A model generated the notes under the pieces. That model was not told where the DNA came from. It made no database searches and saw only the letters and a program-made list of their open reading frames with translations. From Opitutales bacterium (lineage in GTDB: Bacteria > Verrucomicrobiota > Verrucomicrobiia > Opitutales > UBA953), in assembly GCA_017440935.1 (NCBI GenBank), contig JAFSAO010000004.1, forward strand, positions 1 through 64,000: 64,000 nucleotides of DNA, in the 5' to 3' direction. Every line of letters begins with the position of its first letter. Position 1 is the first letter of the stretch. The translations under genes and the position numbers were made by a program. Below, piece by piece: positions 8,995-18,476 of this stretch.

Positions 8995-10935
8995 TCAGTC
9001 CAGATACGGTTTGTATTCGGGAATGATGAGGCGAATGTCCCGCTTGATTTCGTTGCGGGATTGTTTTTGGACGATTTTTCGAAGCGCCTCGAGCAAATCC
9101 TCCAGCTTTTCGTAATCCATTGGCGTGGAAATGAAGCGGCTGATGCGGGAATGCCCGGACGGCTCAAATTCTTCGCCCTCGGTTTTCAGTTCTTCAAAAA
9201 GTTTTTCGCCGGGGCGGAGTCCGGAAATTTTGATTTCGATATCGATGTCGGGGCGAAGCCCGCTGAGGCGAATCAGGTGGCGCGCGACGTCGATGATTTT
9301 TACCGGTTCTCCCATATTGAGAACGTAAATGCTTCCGCCTTTGCCGATGACGGCGGTTTGCAGGACGAGCCCGACGGCTTCGGGAATCGTCATGAAATAG
9401 CGCTTGATATCGGGATGCGTAACGGTTACGGGACCGCCTTCCGCGATTTGGCGTTTAAAGTGCGGAATTACGCTGCCGGAAGAGCCGAGAACGTTTCCGA
9501 AGCGCACCGCCATGAAGCGCGTGCTGTTTCCGGGGCGGCGGGAATTCGCCTGTAAAATGATTTCGGCGAGACGCTTAGATGCGCCCATCGCGTTGGTCGG
9601 GTTGATGGCTTTGTCCGTTGAAATGAGAACAAAGGCTTCCGTTCCCGCGTTGGAGGCGAGTTCGAGAAGAGATGCGGTGCCGAGAGCGTTGTTTTTAATC
9701 GCTTCCGCAGGTTGGCTTTCCATCATCGGGACGTGCTTGTGCGCGGCGGCGTGGAAGACGAGTTCCGGGCGGAAGCGTTCAAAAATCTGCTCCATGCGCT
9801 GGCGGTCCGTAATGTCGGCAATCAGCGGCTTGATGATGCCGCCGAAACCGCGCCGAATCAGGTCTTGTTCAATCTGATAGAGCAAAACTTCGCATTGTTC
9901 GACGAGAAGGAGTTGCACGGGAGAGCTTGCCGCGACCTGCCGGCAAATTTCGCTACCGATGGAGCCGCCGGCGCCCGTGACCAAAACCCGTTTACCGGAA
10001 AGCATATTTACGATGGCGTGGCGGTCCAAAACCGTCGGCGGGCGCTCAAGCAGGTCTTCGAGTGCAACTTCGCGCAGGTCGGAAACAATCGTCCGTCCGG
10101 CAACCAAATCTTCCATTCCGGGAACGCGCATGACGGAAAGCCCGGCTTTTTTTGCGATTTCCGTGACTTCGCGGGAACGGCGGACGCTTCCGCTCGGCGT
10201 TGCCAGAATCAGTTGGGAAACTTTGTAGCGATCCCGCAGAACGGACAAATCATCGGACATTTGGAAAATGGGAAGCCCGACGACGCGCATTCCGTTTTTC
10301 TCCGGGTTATCGTCCAAGAAGAACATCACGCGTTTTCCGAGGCTCGGGCGGGCGTGAAGCATTGTCGCCAGATTTGAGCCGGCATCTCCGGCTCCGAAAA
10401 TCGCGACACGCGTGCAGGTTGCGGATTCCGCCGGTTCTTCCCCCGGCTCCTTTTTCCGCTCCCAACGCATACGCGCAGCAACGCGAATTCCGCAGACAGC
10501 GAGCACGGAGAGGAAGTAGTCAATAACCAGAACACTTGAATGCACGCCGGAGTTGATGATTCCCATATCCGTCAACACGATACGAATGCAGAAGAACGTA
10601 ACGATGAAGCAGATGGTGAGCGCAACGAAAACGCGCGCCATCTCGGGAATACGGAAATAGCAGAAAACGCTACGAAACATTCCCGAAAAATACAGCGCCA
10701 AAAGTTGGCAGGGAATGACGCCGAGCGCGACGAACGGAATGCGGGAACGGATATTTTGCGGAACGCCTTCCGGAACACCCGGGAAAATCCAACGGCAGTC
10801 CGCTCGCAGGAAGAATTCAAATTCGTAGGCGAGCCAAAGAGTAAAAGAAAGCAGAACCGCAAAAAACGCGGTGCGCTTCAGATTTCTAATCCACGGATGT
10901 TGATCCCGTAGCAAAAGTGTTTCTGTGATTTTCAT
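8995..10935 (-). CDS. Membrane nucleotide-sugar 4,6-dehydratase (CapD/WbpM/PglF-like)
   Basis: Probably converts UDP-GlcNAc to its 4-keto-6-deoxy derivative, an early step to modified sugars of surface polysaccharide or glycoprotein. The 646-residue product starts with about four membrane segments (residues ~20-165). A first Rossmann-like region follows (AIFGAGDAGSNLA), then the catalytic short-chain dehydrogenase domain with LVTGAGGSIGSEICRQ. The active site reads STDKAINPTNAMGASKR, in which methionine replaces the usual YxxxK tyrosine, as in WbpM and PglF. It probably forms an operon with ribF, 18 bp downstream. Confidence 0.93.
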   Translation of the reverse strand: MKITETLLLRDQHPWIRNLKRTAFFAVLLSFTLWLAYEFEFFLRADCRWIFPGVPEGVPQNIRSRIPFVALGVIPCQLLALYFSGMFRSVFCYFRIPEMARVFVALTICFIVTFFCIRIVLTDMGIINSGVHSSVLVIDYFLSVLAVCGIRVAARMRWERKKEPGEEPAESATCTRVAIFGAGDAGSNLATMLHARPSLGKRVMFFLDDNPEKNGMRVVGLPIFQMSDDLSVLRDRYKVSQLILATPSGSVRRSREVTEIAKKAGLSVMRVPGMEDLVAGRTIVSDLREVALEDLLERPPTVLDRHAIVNMLSGKRVLVTGAGGSIGSEICRQVAASSPVQLLLVEQCEVLLYQIEQDLIRRGFGGIIKPLIADITDRQRMEQIFERFRPELVFHAAAHKHVPMMESQPAEAIKNNALGTASLLELASNAGTEAFVLISTDKAINPTNAMGASKRLAEIILQANSRRPGNSTRFMAVRFGNVLGSSGSVIPHFKRQIAEGGPVTVTHPDIKRYFMTIPEAVGLVLQTAVIGKGGSIYVLNMGEPVKIIDVARHLIRLSGLRPDIDIEIKISGLRPGEKLFEELKTEGEEFEPSGHSRISRFISTPMDYEKLEDLLEALRKIVQKQSRNEIKRDIRLIIPEYKPYLD

Positions 10936-11069
10936 GGTTTTGTAACAGTCGTTCCCGTAAGAGCGTTCTTATCGGAACAAATTATTCTCTTTTTCTTAGA
11001 TTGTTTCAGCAAGATAGAAATGGAGAAAAGACAAATTATTTTCGGTGTTCCCGCGAGTTTTCGTGCGCT

Positions 11070-11405
11070 TTATTTCAGCGGGTCGAGTCCGAGCGCGCGG
11101 TCGTGCTTCCGGTGGAGCGCGTCGGCAACGACTTGCGCGATTTCCGTCGCAATCCAGTAGTAAACCTCGCGTGCGTCGCGGCGGGAAATGACGAGCCCGC
11201 TTCGGCGCATTTTGTTGAGATGGAGCGAGGCGACGGCTTGCGGAAGTTTGGTTTTGCGAACGATTTCTCCGACGCGCGATTCTCCGTTTTCGCGCAGAAA
11301 ATCGAGAATCCGGAGTCGTTGCGGATGCCCGAGCACTTTCAGGTGTTCGGCGGTTTCTTCCAAGAGTTCTTCAAAGGCAAATTCTGCGGGAACGTTTTTC
11401 TTCAT
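11070..11405 (-). CDS. ArsR-type winged-helix transcriptional regulator
   Basis: A 111-residue DNA-binding protein of the ArsR/SmtB fold. The helix-turn-helix lies in ILDFLRENGESRVGEIVRKT through AVASLHLNKMRRSGLV, followed by the beta-wing SRRDAREVYYW. From the ATG at 11405 it has no cysteine, so it lacks the usual metal-sensing site and probably responds to another signal or redox route. Its start faces nrdD 412 bp away, and an AT-rich inverted repeat lies in between. Regulation of nrdDG or of itself is plausible but not shown. Confidence 0.88.
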   Translation of the reverse strand: MKKNVPAEFAFEELLEETAEHLKVLGHPQRLRILDFLRENGESRVGEIVRKTKLPQAVASLHLNKMRRSGLVISRRDAREVYYWIATEIAQVVADALHRKHDRALGLDPLK

Positions 11406-11817
11406 AACGCACAAATCGGAAATGTTCTAAAGGGAAGCGGCGAAAGGCGGAAGTTTTTTCATCAAAAAAGAAATCGTGAACTTGGCGTGTATTTCTCTTT
11501 TCCGCTTAAACAAAGGGTTTCGCGGGAACGGAAGCCGAGATCGATACAAATTTCCTCAAAAGTTTATTTCTCAAATATTTAATAATTAAAATATTTAAAT
11601 TTATAGATATGAATGACGTTTCGGCGGGTTTTCCGTCAAGTCGAAAAATGTCGGTTCGAGGCAAAACCGCATGGTTAAGCGAAAGAAAAAATGTGAGTAA
11701 ATTTTTGTTGCGCGGGAACGCGCCGCCGACAGTTTTTTGTCTCATTCGCGTCAATTCCGCTTTGCGGGAACGACGGAAAAACACCTCATTTTTAGCATTT
11801 AACCCAGTAAAACCCTT
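11406..11817. other. Spacer between the arsR-type gene and nrdD
   Basis: This 412-bp divergent region holds four CGGGAACG-type motifs and one very AT-rich stretch (11560-11605). The rest shows no recognisable riboswitch, NrdR box or small gene. A 70-codon frame at 11609-11821 has no family features, and I treat it as chance. Confidence 0.5.
11573..11596. promoter_or_regulatory. AT-rich inverted repeat, possible ArsR-family operator
   Basis: AAATATT at 11573 is mirrored by AATATTT ending at 11596, around a 10-nt A/T centre. It sits between the divergent ArsR-type gene and nrdD. ArsR proteins typically bind A/T-rich imperfect palindromes, so this is a reasonable operator or promoter core. The assignment is inferred from position and base composition only. 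Confidence 0.4.
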
Positions 11818-14025
11818 ATGATCCTCACAGTAGTAAAGCGCGACGGCCGCAAGGTCGGATTTCACACGGATAAAATTATCGGAGCCATCCAAAAGGCGAT
11901 GCTCGCAACGGAGCAGGGCGAAGATATCGCGCTTGCGATGCAGATTGCGCAGCGTATCGCATATCACGGCGATGAATCGATGTCGGTCGAAGCGATTCAG
12001 GACCTTGTCGAAAACGAATTGATGAAGTCGGAGCGCAAAGACGTTGCCCGCAAATACATTGCTTACCGCGAGCAGCGCAACGTCGCCCGCAAGGCGAAAA
12101 CGCGTGATATTTTCCTCGAAATCATTGAGGCGAAGGCGAACGACGTTACCCGCGAAAACGCAAACATGAATGCGGATACGCCGGCGGGAATGATGATGAA
12201 GTTTGCCAGCGAAACGACGAAGCCGTTTGTCGACGACTACCTGCTTTCTCCGGAAGTGAAAGAAGCCGTGCGCAAAGGCTACATTCACATTCACGACAAG
12301 GATTACTATCCGACGAAATCCCTGACTTGCGTCCAGCACCCGCTCGACAAAATTCTCAACGGCGGCTTTTTTGCGGGGCACGGCGAATCCCGTCCGGCAA
12401 AGCGCATTGAAACGGCGAGCATTCTTGCGTGTATTTCGATGGAAACGGCGCAGAACGAAATGCACGGCGGACAGGCGATTCCGGCATTTGACTTTTACCT
12501 CGCGCCCTTTGTTCGCAAGAGCTACATCGAGGAAGTGAAGCAGCTCGAATCTTACACGGGCGAAGATCTTTCCCGCCTCTACAATGCGGAAATTAAGGAT
12601 TACCTTGCACGTCCGCTCAGCGCCTGCGAAGGCGACGAGCGCCTGATGCAGCACGCGATTAACCGCACGGTGGAACGCGTGCACCAGTCGATGGAAGCAT
12701 TTGTCCACAACATGAATACGATTCATTCCCGCGGCGGGAACCAAGTCGTTTTCAGTTCCATCAATTACGGGACGGACACGTCGGCGGAAGGCCGTTGCAT
12801 TATCCGCGAAATTTTGCTGACGACGGATCGCGGCGTCGGGAACGGCGCTACGGCGATTTTCCCGATTCAGATTTGGAAGAAAAAACGCGGCGTGAGCTAT
12901 CTTCCGACGGACCGCAACTACGACCTCTATATGCTTGCGTGTAAGGTTTCGGCGCACCGTTTCTTCCCGAACTTCCTCAATCTCGACGCGACGTTTAACC
13001 AACACGAAAAGTGGAAAGAAGACGATCCGCAGCGCTACATTTACGAAACGGCGACGATGGGTTGCCGCACGCGCGTTTACGAAAATCGCTTCGGCGAAAA
13101 AACCTCCATCGGGCGCGGGAACCTCTCGTTCACGACGCTCAATCTCGTGCGGCTGGCGCTCGAATGTCGCGACGTTCCCGAGCAGGAAAAGCGCATCACG
13201 CATTTCTTTGAAAAACTGAACGCGGTTCTCGATACCACGGCAAAGCAACTTCACGAGCGTTTTGAATTCCAGAAAACGGCGTTGGCGAAGCAGTTCCCGC
13301 TGTTGATGTCCGCGCTTTGGGTCGGTTCAAACGCGCTCGCTCCGAACGACACGATCGAATCCGTAATCAACCAAGGGACGCTCGGGATCGGCTTCATCGG
13401 CTTGGCGGAAGCGCTCGTCGCGCTCATCGGTAAGCACCACGGCGAAGATCAAGGCGCACAGGAACTCGGTTTGCGTATCGTTACACATATGCGAGACCGC
13501 GTTAACGGCTACTGCGAGTTCTACAAGCACAATTACTCCGTGCTCGCCACTCCGGCGGAAGGACTTTCCGGTCGCTTTACGCGCCTCGACCAGAAAGTTT
13601 ACGGAAAAATTCCGGGAATTACCGACCGCGAATATTACACGAACTCCAATCACGTTCCCGTGTATTACAAGTGCTCGGCGACACACAAGGCGCGCATTGA
13701 AGCGCCGTATCACGACCTCACGCGCGGCGGTCACATTTTCTACGTCGAAATCGACGGCGATGCGACGAAGAATCCGGAGTCGATTTCTTCCATCGTCGAT
13801 TTGATGGACAAACACAACATCGGTTACGCGTCCGTCAATCACACGCGTAATCGTTGCATGGATTGCGGCGACGAAAATGTCGAAGAAAATTACGACCAGT
13901 GCAAACTTTGCGGTAGCAAGAACATCGACACGATTCAGCGCATCACGGGCTATCTCGTCGGCACGACTTCGCGTTGGAACAACGCCAAGCTCGCAGAACT
14001 TCGCGACCGCGTTCAACACGACTAA
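11818..14025 (+). CDS. nrdD: Anaerobic (class III) ribonucleoside-triphosphate reductase
   Basis: Makes deoxyribonucleotides from NTPs without oxygen, using a glycyl radical. The 735-residue product begins with an ATP-cone domain (VVKRDGRKVGFHTDKI), then the ten-stranded barrel. It ends with a zinc ribbon (CMDCG and CKLCG pairs) and the glycyl radical loop RITGYLVGTTSRWN. All core features of the family are intact. It is followed 59 bp later by its activase, nrdG. With nrdAB at 28475-32098 the cell carries both an oxygen-dependent and an oxygen-sensitive enzyme. Confidence 0.97.
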   Translation: MILTVVKRDGRKVGFHTDKIIGAIQKAMLATEQGEDIALAMQIAQRIAYHGDESMSVEAIQDLVENELMKSERKDVARKYIAYREQRNVARKAKTRDIFLEIIEAKANDVTRENANMNADTPAGMMMKFASETTKPFVDDYLLSPEVKEAVRKGYIHIHDKDYYPTKSLTCVQHPLDKILNGGFFAGHGESRPAKRIETASILACISMETAQNEMHGGQAIPAFDFYLAPFVRKSYIEEVKQLESYTGEDLSRLYNAEIKDYLARPLSACEGDERLMQHAINRTVERVHQSMEAFVHNMNTIHSRGGNQVVFSSINYGTDTSAEGRCIIREILLTTDRGVGNGATAIFPIQIWKKKRGVSYLPTDRNYDLYMLACKVSAHRFFPNFLNLDATFNQHEKWKEDDPQRYIYETATMGCRTRVYENRFGEKTSIGRGNLSFTTLNLVRLALECRDVPEQEKRITHFFEKLNAVLDTTAKQLHERFEFQKTALAKQFPLLMSALWVGSNALAPNDTIESVINQGTLGIGFIGLAEALVALIGKHHGEDQGAQELGLRIVTHMRDRVNGYCEFYKHNYSVLATPAEGLSGRFTRLDQKVYGKIPGITDREYYTNSNHVPVYYKCSATHKARIEAPYHDLTRGGHIFYVEIDGDATKNPESISSIVDLMDKHNIGYASVNHTRNRCMDCGDENVEENYDQCKLCGSKNIDTIQRITGYLVGTTSRWNNAKLAELRDRVQHD

Positions 14026-14084
14026 TCGAAATTGTTGCCGGGCGGCGAGCGGCGTTCCCGCCTCCCGTCCGGCACACGCATAAA

Positions 14085-14609
14085 ATGGATATTCGAGTTC
14101 TTCGGATTGTGCCTGACACGATTGTGGACGGTCCTGGGCTTCGCACCAGCATTTATTGCGCCGGGTGTTCGCACCATTGTCCGGGCTGCCATAATCCGCA
14201 AACATGGGATTTTGCCGCGGGAACGCCGATGTCTCCGCGCGAAATTTTTGATGCGATTCTCGAGGAATCCCCGGATTCGGATATCACGTTTACGGGCGGT
14301 GATCCGCTGTATCAGGTCGAGGGTTTTTCGGAATTGGCGCAACTGATAAAGGCGGAAACACCGGGAAAAACTATCTGGTGCTACACCGGATTCCGCTTTG
14401 AGGAAATTCTTGCGGACGAAAAGATGTCGAGACTGCTTCCGTGGATTGACGTGCTCGTGGACGGACCGTTTGTCTTGGCGTTGCGCGATACAAAAAATCT
14501 GCGTTTTCGGGGTTCTTCCAACCAGCGGCTGATTGACGTTCCCGGGTCGTTGCGTGCGGGAACGGTGATTGAATGGGAATCTGCATACGGCGGTGTTCCC
14601 GCGGTTTGA
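14085..14609 (+). CDS. nrdG: Anaerobic ribonucleotide reductase activating protein
   Basis: Radical-SAM enzyme that installs the glycyl radical on NrdD. The 174-residue product carries the cluster motif CSHHCPGC (CxxxCxxC) near residue 31 and the SAM-binding segment TFTGGDPL near residue 70. The ATG at 14085 gives the normal MDIRVLRIVPDTIVDGPG start; the frame is open upstream into nrdD without family similarity. The C-terminus VPGSLRAGT is encoded over two CGGGAACG motifs in opposite orientation. Confidence 0.95.
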   Translation: MDIRVLRIVPDTIVDGPGLRTSIYCAGCSHHCPGCHNPQTWDFAAGTPMSPREIFDAILEESPDSDITFTGGDPLYQVEGFSELAQLIKAETPGKTIWCYTGFRFEEILADEKMSRLLPWIDVLVDGPFVLALRDTKNLRFRGSSNQRLIDVPGSLRAGTVIEWESAYGGVPAV

Positions 14610-14690
14610 TACATCGTTTCCCCCTTTTTTTCAAAAAAGGCTTGCCTGCCTCGCCGGAAAAGTCCATCTTGTCCGAACAATTTTTGTTTT

Positions 14691-14765
<75 letters not shown>

Positions 14766-14770
14766 CTTTC

Positions 14771-14800
14771 AAGACCCGCAGAAATGCGGGTCTTTTCTTT
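14771..14800 (+). terminator. tRNA-Lys terminator
   Basis: Stem agacccgca / tgcgggtct with a GAAA tetraloop, followed by the T-rich tract ttttcttttatt. A good intrinsic terminator six bases after the tRNA. Its end touches the stop side of the convergent orphan gene. Confidence 0.9.
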
Positions 14801-15402
14801 TATTCATACGGAATCAAGGGAGGAGAAATGTTCATTTTGTAGTAAGTTTCTTCCGCCACGCCGCATTTCCCGTATATTCCGTAGATTTTCTCCATGATTT
14901 TCAGAAAACGGATTTCCTTTCCGGAAATGTTTTGAGCTCCTTCTGCGTAGTGGATGAGAACTCCGATGTGTTTTTTCGCGGTGCACAATTTGGCGAGAAG
15001 CACGTTTCTGTCCGCATTTGATATGAATTGCTCGTTGTGGATTTTCTCAAACAGACGGATGAACGCCCTCAAAACGTTTACGAGTTCGTGAGGCAAGTTT
15101 ACCGCCGTATCAAATCCCCGCGTGCGCTCGCACGCCGCTTCGTAAACGGATATTTTCTGTTTTTCCTTTTCGGAAGAAATATTGAACGGAGCCATAACAC
15201 TTTCCTGCAGGCAACGACATATGTTTACGGCGAGTGTTTCGGCGTTTATTTTGTCTATTTCCGAATGAATTCGGCTTAATGAGAACTGGCGCCTGAGTCC
15301 TTTTGCATTTCTCCATGCGAGAAACGAGGTGACGGCGACGCTGGGAATGACGACCCAATCGACAAAAAAGCTCCAATTTACGGAAGAAATGAAAACCGGC
15401 AT
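14800..15402 (-). CDS. Orphan single-pass membrane protein, low GC
   Basis: I do not recognise this 200-residue protein. It starts with one membrane segment (about residues 9-28, WSFFVDWVVIPSVAVTSFLAW). A mostly helical cytoplasmic part follows (repeated charged helices such as HSEIDKINAETLA and RNVLLAKLCTAKKHIG). Codon use is clearly more A/T-rich than in its neighbours, and no copy of the CGGGAACG motif occurs in it. Lying directly beside a tRNA gene, it may be a recent arrival. No integrase or attachment repeats were found. Confidence 0.7.
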   Translation of the reverse strand: MPVFISSVNWSFFVDWVVIPSVAVTSFLAWRNAKGLRRQFSLSRIHSEIDKINAETLAVNICRCLQESVMAPFNISSEKEKQKISVYEAACERTRGFDTAVNLPHELVNVLRAFIRLFEKIHNEQFISNADRNVLLAKLCTAKKHIGVLIHYAEGAQNISGKEIRFLKIMEKIYGIYGKCGVAEETYYKMNISPPLIPYE

Positions 15403-15440
15403 ATTTTAAAAGCGTTAAGAGTTTAGAAAAATATAAAAGA

Positions 15441-15455
15441 CTACTTGTTTGGTAG
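15441..15455. promoter_or_regulatory. Candidate operator CTACT-N5-GGTAG (site A)
   Basis: The 15-mer CTACTTGTTTGGTAG is one mismatch from the shared palindrome CTACC-N5-GGTAG, and the longer arms ACTAC/GTAGT pair exactly. It sits 140 bp before thrS and 38 bp before the divergent orphan gene start. Related sites are at 51149, 55098 and 56107. Confidence 0.45.
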
Positions 15456-15595
15456 TATATTAGTGCGTTTTTTGTCCGCAGGGCAACAATTGTTATGCGT
15501 GGCGCCCGCCGGCGTTCATAATCTGTTCCCTTTGTTTTTGCAAATGGCACGGGAAATGTATTCAATTTTTCAAAATTCATTTTTCAGTTTCAGTT

Positions 15596-17449
15596 ATGGC
15601 AACAATGACACCCATTCAGGAACTTCGTCACAGCGCGGCGCATATCCTTGCGACTGCCGTTCTTCGTCTTTTCCCGGACGCCAAACTCGATATCGGCCCC
15701 GCTACGGACAACGGGTTTTACTACGATTTCGACCTTGATCACAAATTTACGGCGGAAGACCTCGAAAAAATCGAGGCAGAGATGAAAAAAATCGCCAAGG
15801 AAAATCAGAAGTTCGAGTGCTTCGAGGTTTCCCGCGAAGAAGCCGAAAAACTGATTTCGGAAACCCCGGCACTCAGCGAATTTAAACCCGGTCGCCTTGC
15901 CGATATTCCCGAAGGCGAAAAAATTACGTTCTACCGCAACGGCGAATTTCTCGATCTCTGCGCGGGACCGCACGTGCGTTACACGTCGCAAGTCAAAGCC
16001 GTGAAGTTGCTCTCCATCGCGGGAGCGTATCACCGCGGCGACGAAAAAAACAAGCAGCTCCAGCGCATTTACGGTGTGGCGTTCCCGTCCAAAGCCGAGC
16101 TCGACGAGTATTTGCACAATCTTGAAGAAGCGAAAAAACGCGACCACCGCAAACTCGGCAAGGAACTGAAACTTTTCACCATCGACGATTCCGTCGGGCA
16201 GGGCTTGGTGCTTTGGACGCCGAACGGCTCCGTTATTCGCCAAGAACTTCAAACCTTCATCGGCGAAGAACTTTTCCGTCAGGGCTACAGCCAGGTTTTC
16301 ACCCCGAACATCGGAAATCTCGACCTTTTCCGCACATCCGGGCACTTCCCGTATTACCGCGAATCGCAATTCACCCCGGTTATCGATCAGGAACAAATCG
16401 ATGCGCTTGCCGCAGAAGGCAAAACCTGCGCGGATCTTTCGGATTTGCTCAACGCGGGAACGCTCGACGGCTTCCTGCTCAAGCCGATGAACTGTCCGTT
16501 CCACGTCAAACTTTACGCGTCTCAACCGCATTCCTACCGAGAGCTTCCCGTGCGCCTTGCCGAGTTCGGCACCGTTTACCGCTGGGAACAATCCGGCGAA
16601 CTCAACGGGTTGACCCGCGTGCGCGGTTTTACGCAGGACGACGGACACATTTTCTGCACCGAGGACCAAATCCACCAGGAAGTTTGTTCCTGCCTTGAGC
16701 TCGTGAACATCATTCTGACGACGCTCGGCATGAAAGATTATTCCGTGCGCGTCGGCTTGCGCGATCCCGAATCCGATAAATACATCGGCAAGGACGAAAA
16801 TTGGGAACGTGCCGAAAATGCCTGCCGCGCGGCGGCTGCGACGCTCGGTGTTCCCGTGGTCGAAGAAAAGGGCGAGGCAGCATTTTACGGACCGAAAATC
16901 GACTTCGTCGTTAAAGACACGCTCGGGCGCGGCTGGCAACTCGGCACCGTGCAGGTCGATTTCAACCTGCCGGAACGCTTTGATTTAACTTACACGGCTT
17001 CGGATAACACACCGCGCCGCCCGGTCATGATTCACCGCGCGCCGTTCGGTTCGCTCGAACGCTTTGTCGGGATTCTGATTGAACATTTTGCGGGCGATTT
17101 CCCGACGTGGCTCGCGCCGGAACAGGTGCGCGTTCTGCCGCTTAACGACGGGCTTGTCGACCACGCGAAAAACGTCGTCGCCGAGCTCCGTAAATTGCGA
17201 ATCCGCGCCACGGTGGACGAGCATTCCGACAAGCTCGGAGCGAAAATTCGCCGCGCCGAGCTCGACAAGGTGCCGCACATGCTCGTCATCGGAGCCAAGG
17301 AAATGGAAGCCGGCTTGGTCAACGTGCGTTCCCGCGCGGATAAATCTCTCGAAGGCTCATGCACGTTGCAGGAGTTTATCGATAAGCTGATGCCGCTCAT
17401 CCGCGAACGCCGGCTCTCGCCCGATGCTCCTCTCGCAAAGAAAGTTTAA
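15596..17449 (+). CDS. thrS: Threonyl-tRNA synthetase, short form without TGS domain
   Basis: Charges tRNA-Thr. The 617-residue product begins directly at the editing domain (LRHSAAHILATAV) and so lacks the ~60-residue N-terminal TGS domain of the E. coli enzyme. The editing site keeps HSAAH. In the class II catalytic core the zinc ligands are in KPMNCPFHV, in DDGHIFC and in VMIHRAPFGSLERF, with motif 2 as YRWEQSG. An extra ~30-residue loop (EQIDALAAEGKT onward) precedes motif 2. The C-terminal anticodon domain is complete. No Shine-Dalgarno site is visible before the ATG. Confidence 0.96.
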   Translation: MATMTPIQELRHSAAHILATAVLRLFPDAKLDIGPATDNGFYYDFDLDHKFTAEDLEKIEAEMKKIAKENQKFECFEVSREEAEKLISETPALSEFKPGRLADIPEGEKITFYRNGEFLDLCAGPHVRYTSQVKAVKLLSIAGAYHRGDEKNKQLQRIYGVAFPSKAELDEYLHNLEEAKKRDHRKLGKELKLFTIDDSVGQGLVLWTPNGSVIRQELQTFIGEELFRQGYSQVFTPNIGNLDLFRTSGHFPYYRESQFTPVIDQEQIDALAAEGKTCADLSDLLNAGTLDGFLLKPMNCPFHVKLYASQPHSYRELPVRLAEFGTVYRWEQSGELNGLTRVRGFTQDDGHIFCTEDQIHQEVCSCLELVNIILTTLGMKDYSVRVGLRDPESDKYIGKDENWERAENACRAAAATLGVPVVEEKGEAAFYGPKIDFVVKDTLGRGWQLGTVQVDFNLPERFDLTYTASDNTPRRPVMIHRAPFGSLERFVGILIEHFAGDFPTWLAPEQVRVLPLNDGLVDHAKNVVAELRKLRIRATVDEHSDKLGAKIRRAELDKVPHMLVIGAKEMEAGLVNVRSRADKSLEGSCTLQEFIDKLMPLIRERRLSPDAPLAKKV

Positions 17450-17513
17450 TGACGGGTGTTTTTAAAGCTTAAAGGATGGGGTGAAAAACGCCTCTTTAAT
17501 CTTTCTTCTCGAA

Positions 17514-18359
17514 ATGAAAGCCTACTTAGACCTTCTTCGAAACGTTTTTGAAAACGGTGAAACCCGTAGCGACCGCACGGGGGTAGGCACGCGCGGAATT
17601 TTCGGCGCGCAAATGCGTTTCGATTTGTCGAAAGGCTTCCCGCTCGTTACGACGAAAAAAGTCCACACGCGTTCCATTATTCAGGAACTGCTTTGGTTCA
17701 TCGGCGGACACACAAACAATGCGTGGTTGCGGGAACGCGGCGTCACGATTTGGGACGAATGGAGCACTGCCGAGCAGTGCGCACGCTTCGGACGCCAAGA
17801 AGGCGACCTCGGTCCGATTTACGGACACCAATGGCGCAATTTCGGCGCAACGAAAAATCCCGACGGCTCCTTCGCGCGCGACGGCGTTGACCAAATCTCC
17901 AATCTCATCGCCGAAATCAAACGCAATCCCGCGTCGCGTCGCCTCATCGTTTCCGGCTGGAATCCCGGCGAAGCTGACAAAGTGGCGCTCCCGCCGTGCC
18001 ACACGCTGTTTCAATTTTACGTCGGCGGGAACGGTAAACTGAGCTGCCAACTCTACCAACGTAGCGCGGATTTGTTCCTCGGCGTGCCGTTCAATATCGC
18101 GAGCTACGCGCTTTTTACGCACATGATCGCGCAGGTCTGCGGACTCGGCGTCGGCGATTTCGTTCACACTTTCGGCGATGCGCACATTTACAGCAACCAC
18201 TTCGAGCAGGTAAACCGCCAGCTTTCCCGCGAGCCGCGCGCGCTCCCGTCCCTGAAGCTCAATCCCGACGTGAAAGACATTTTTGCGTTCCGCTACGAAG
18301 ATATTTCCATCGAAAATTACGATCCGCATCCGGGCATCAAAGCCCCCGTCGCCGTTTAA
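17514..18359 (+). CDS. thyA: Thymidylate synthase
   Basis: Methylates dUMP to dTMP, converting methylenetetrahydrofolate to dihydrofolate. The 281-residue product aligns along its whole length with the E. coli type: [12 protein letters not shown], the catalytic cysteine in [31 protein letters not shown], and the C-terminal [10 protein letters not shown]. The ATG at 17514 gives the family start [11 protein letters not shown]; the frame is open to 17481 with no similarity. A ~15-residue insertion sits around [14 protein letters not shown]. folA follows, supplying the matching folate-recycling enzyme. Confidence 0.97.
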   Translation: MKAYLDLLRNVFENGETRSDRTGVGTRGIFGAQMRFDLSKGFPLVTTKKVHTRSIIQELLWFIGGHTNNAWLRERGVTIWDEWSTAEQCARFGRQEGDLGPIYGHQWRNFGATKNPDGSFARDGVDQISNLIAEIKRNPASRRLIVSGWNPGEADKVALPPCHTLFQFYVGGNGKLSCQLYQRSADLFLGVPFNIASYALFTHMIAQVCGLGVGDFVHTFGDAHIYSNHFEQVNRQLSREPRALPSLKLNPDVKDIFAFRYEDISIENYDPHPGIKAPVAV

Positions 18360-18361
18360 TT

Positions 18362-18463
18362 TTTAGTGAATAGCTAATAATGAATAGTGAATAATTTCGT
18401 CTTAAAAATTTTGCTTCCGGCAAAATTAAACACTGCGTTATTCACTATTCACTGTTCGTTAAT
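18362..18463. repeat. Nested inverted repeat between thyA and folA
   Basis: The arms tgaatagtgaataa (18381-18394) and ttattcactattca (18438-18451) are an exact 14-bp inverted repeat. Nested inside is a second hairpin, attttgc-ttccg-gcaaaat (18408-18426). Copies of gaatag/gaata repeat in the left flank. It could be a terminator or processing site. The style resembles the inverted repeats at 38734 and 59576. Confidence 0.8.
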
Positions 18464-18476
18464 TTTTCCCAAGAAA

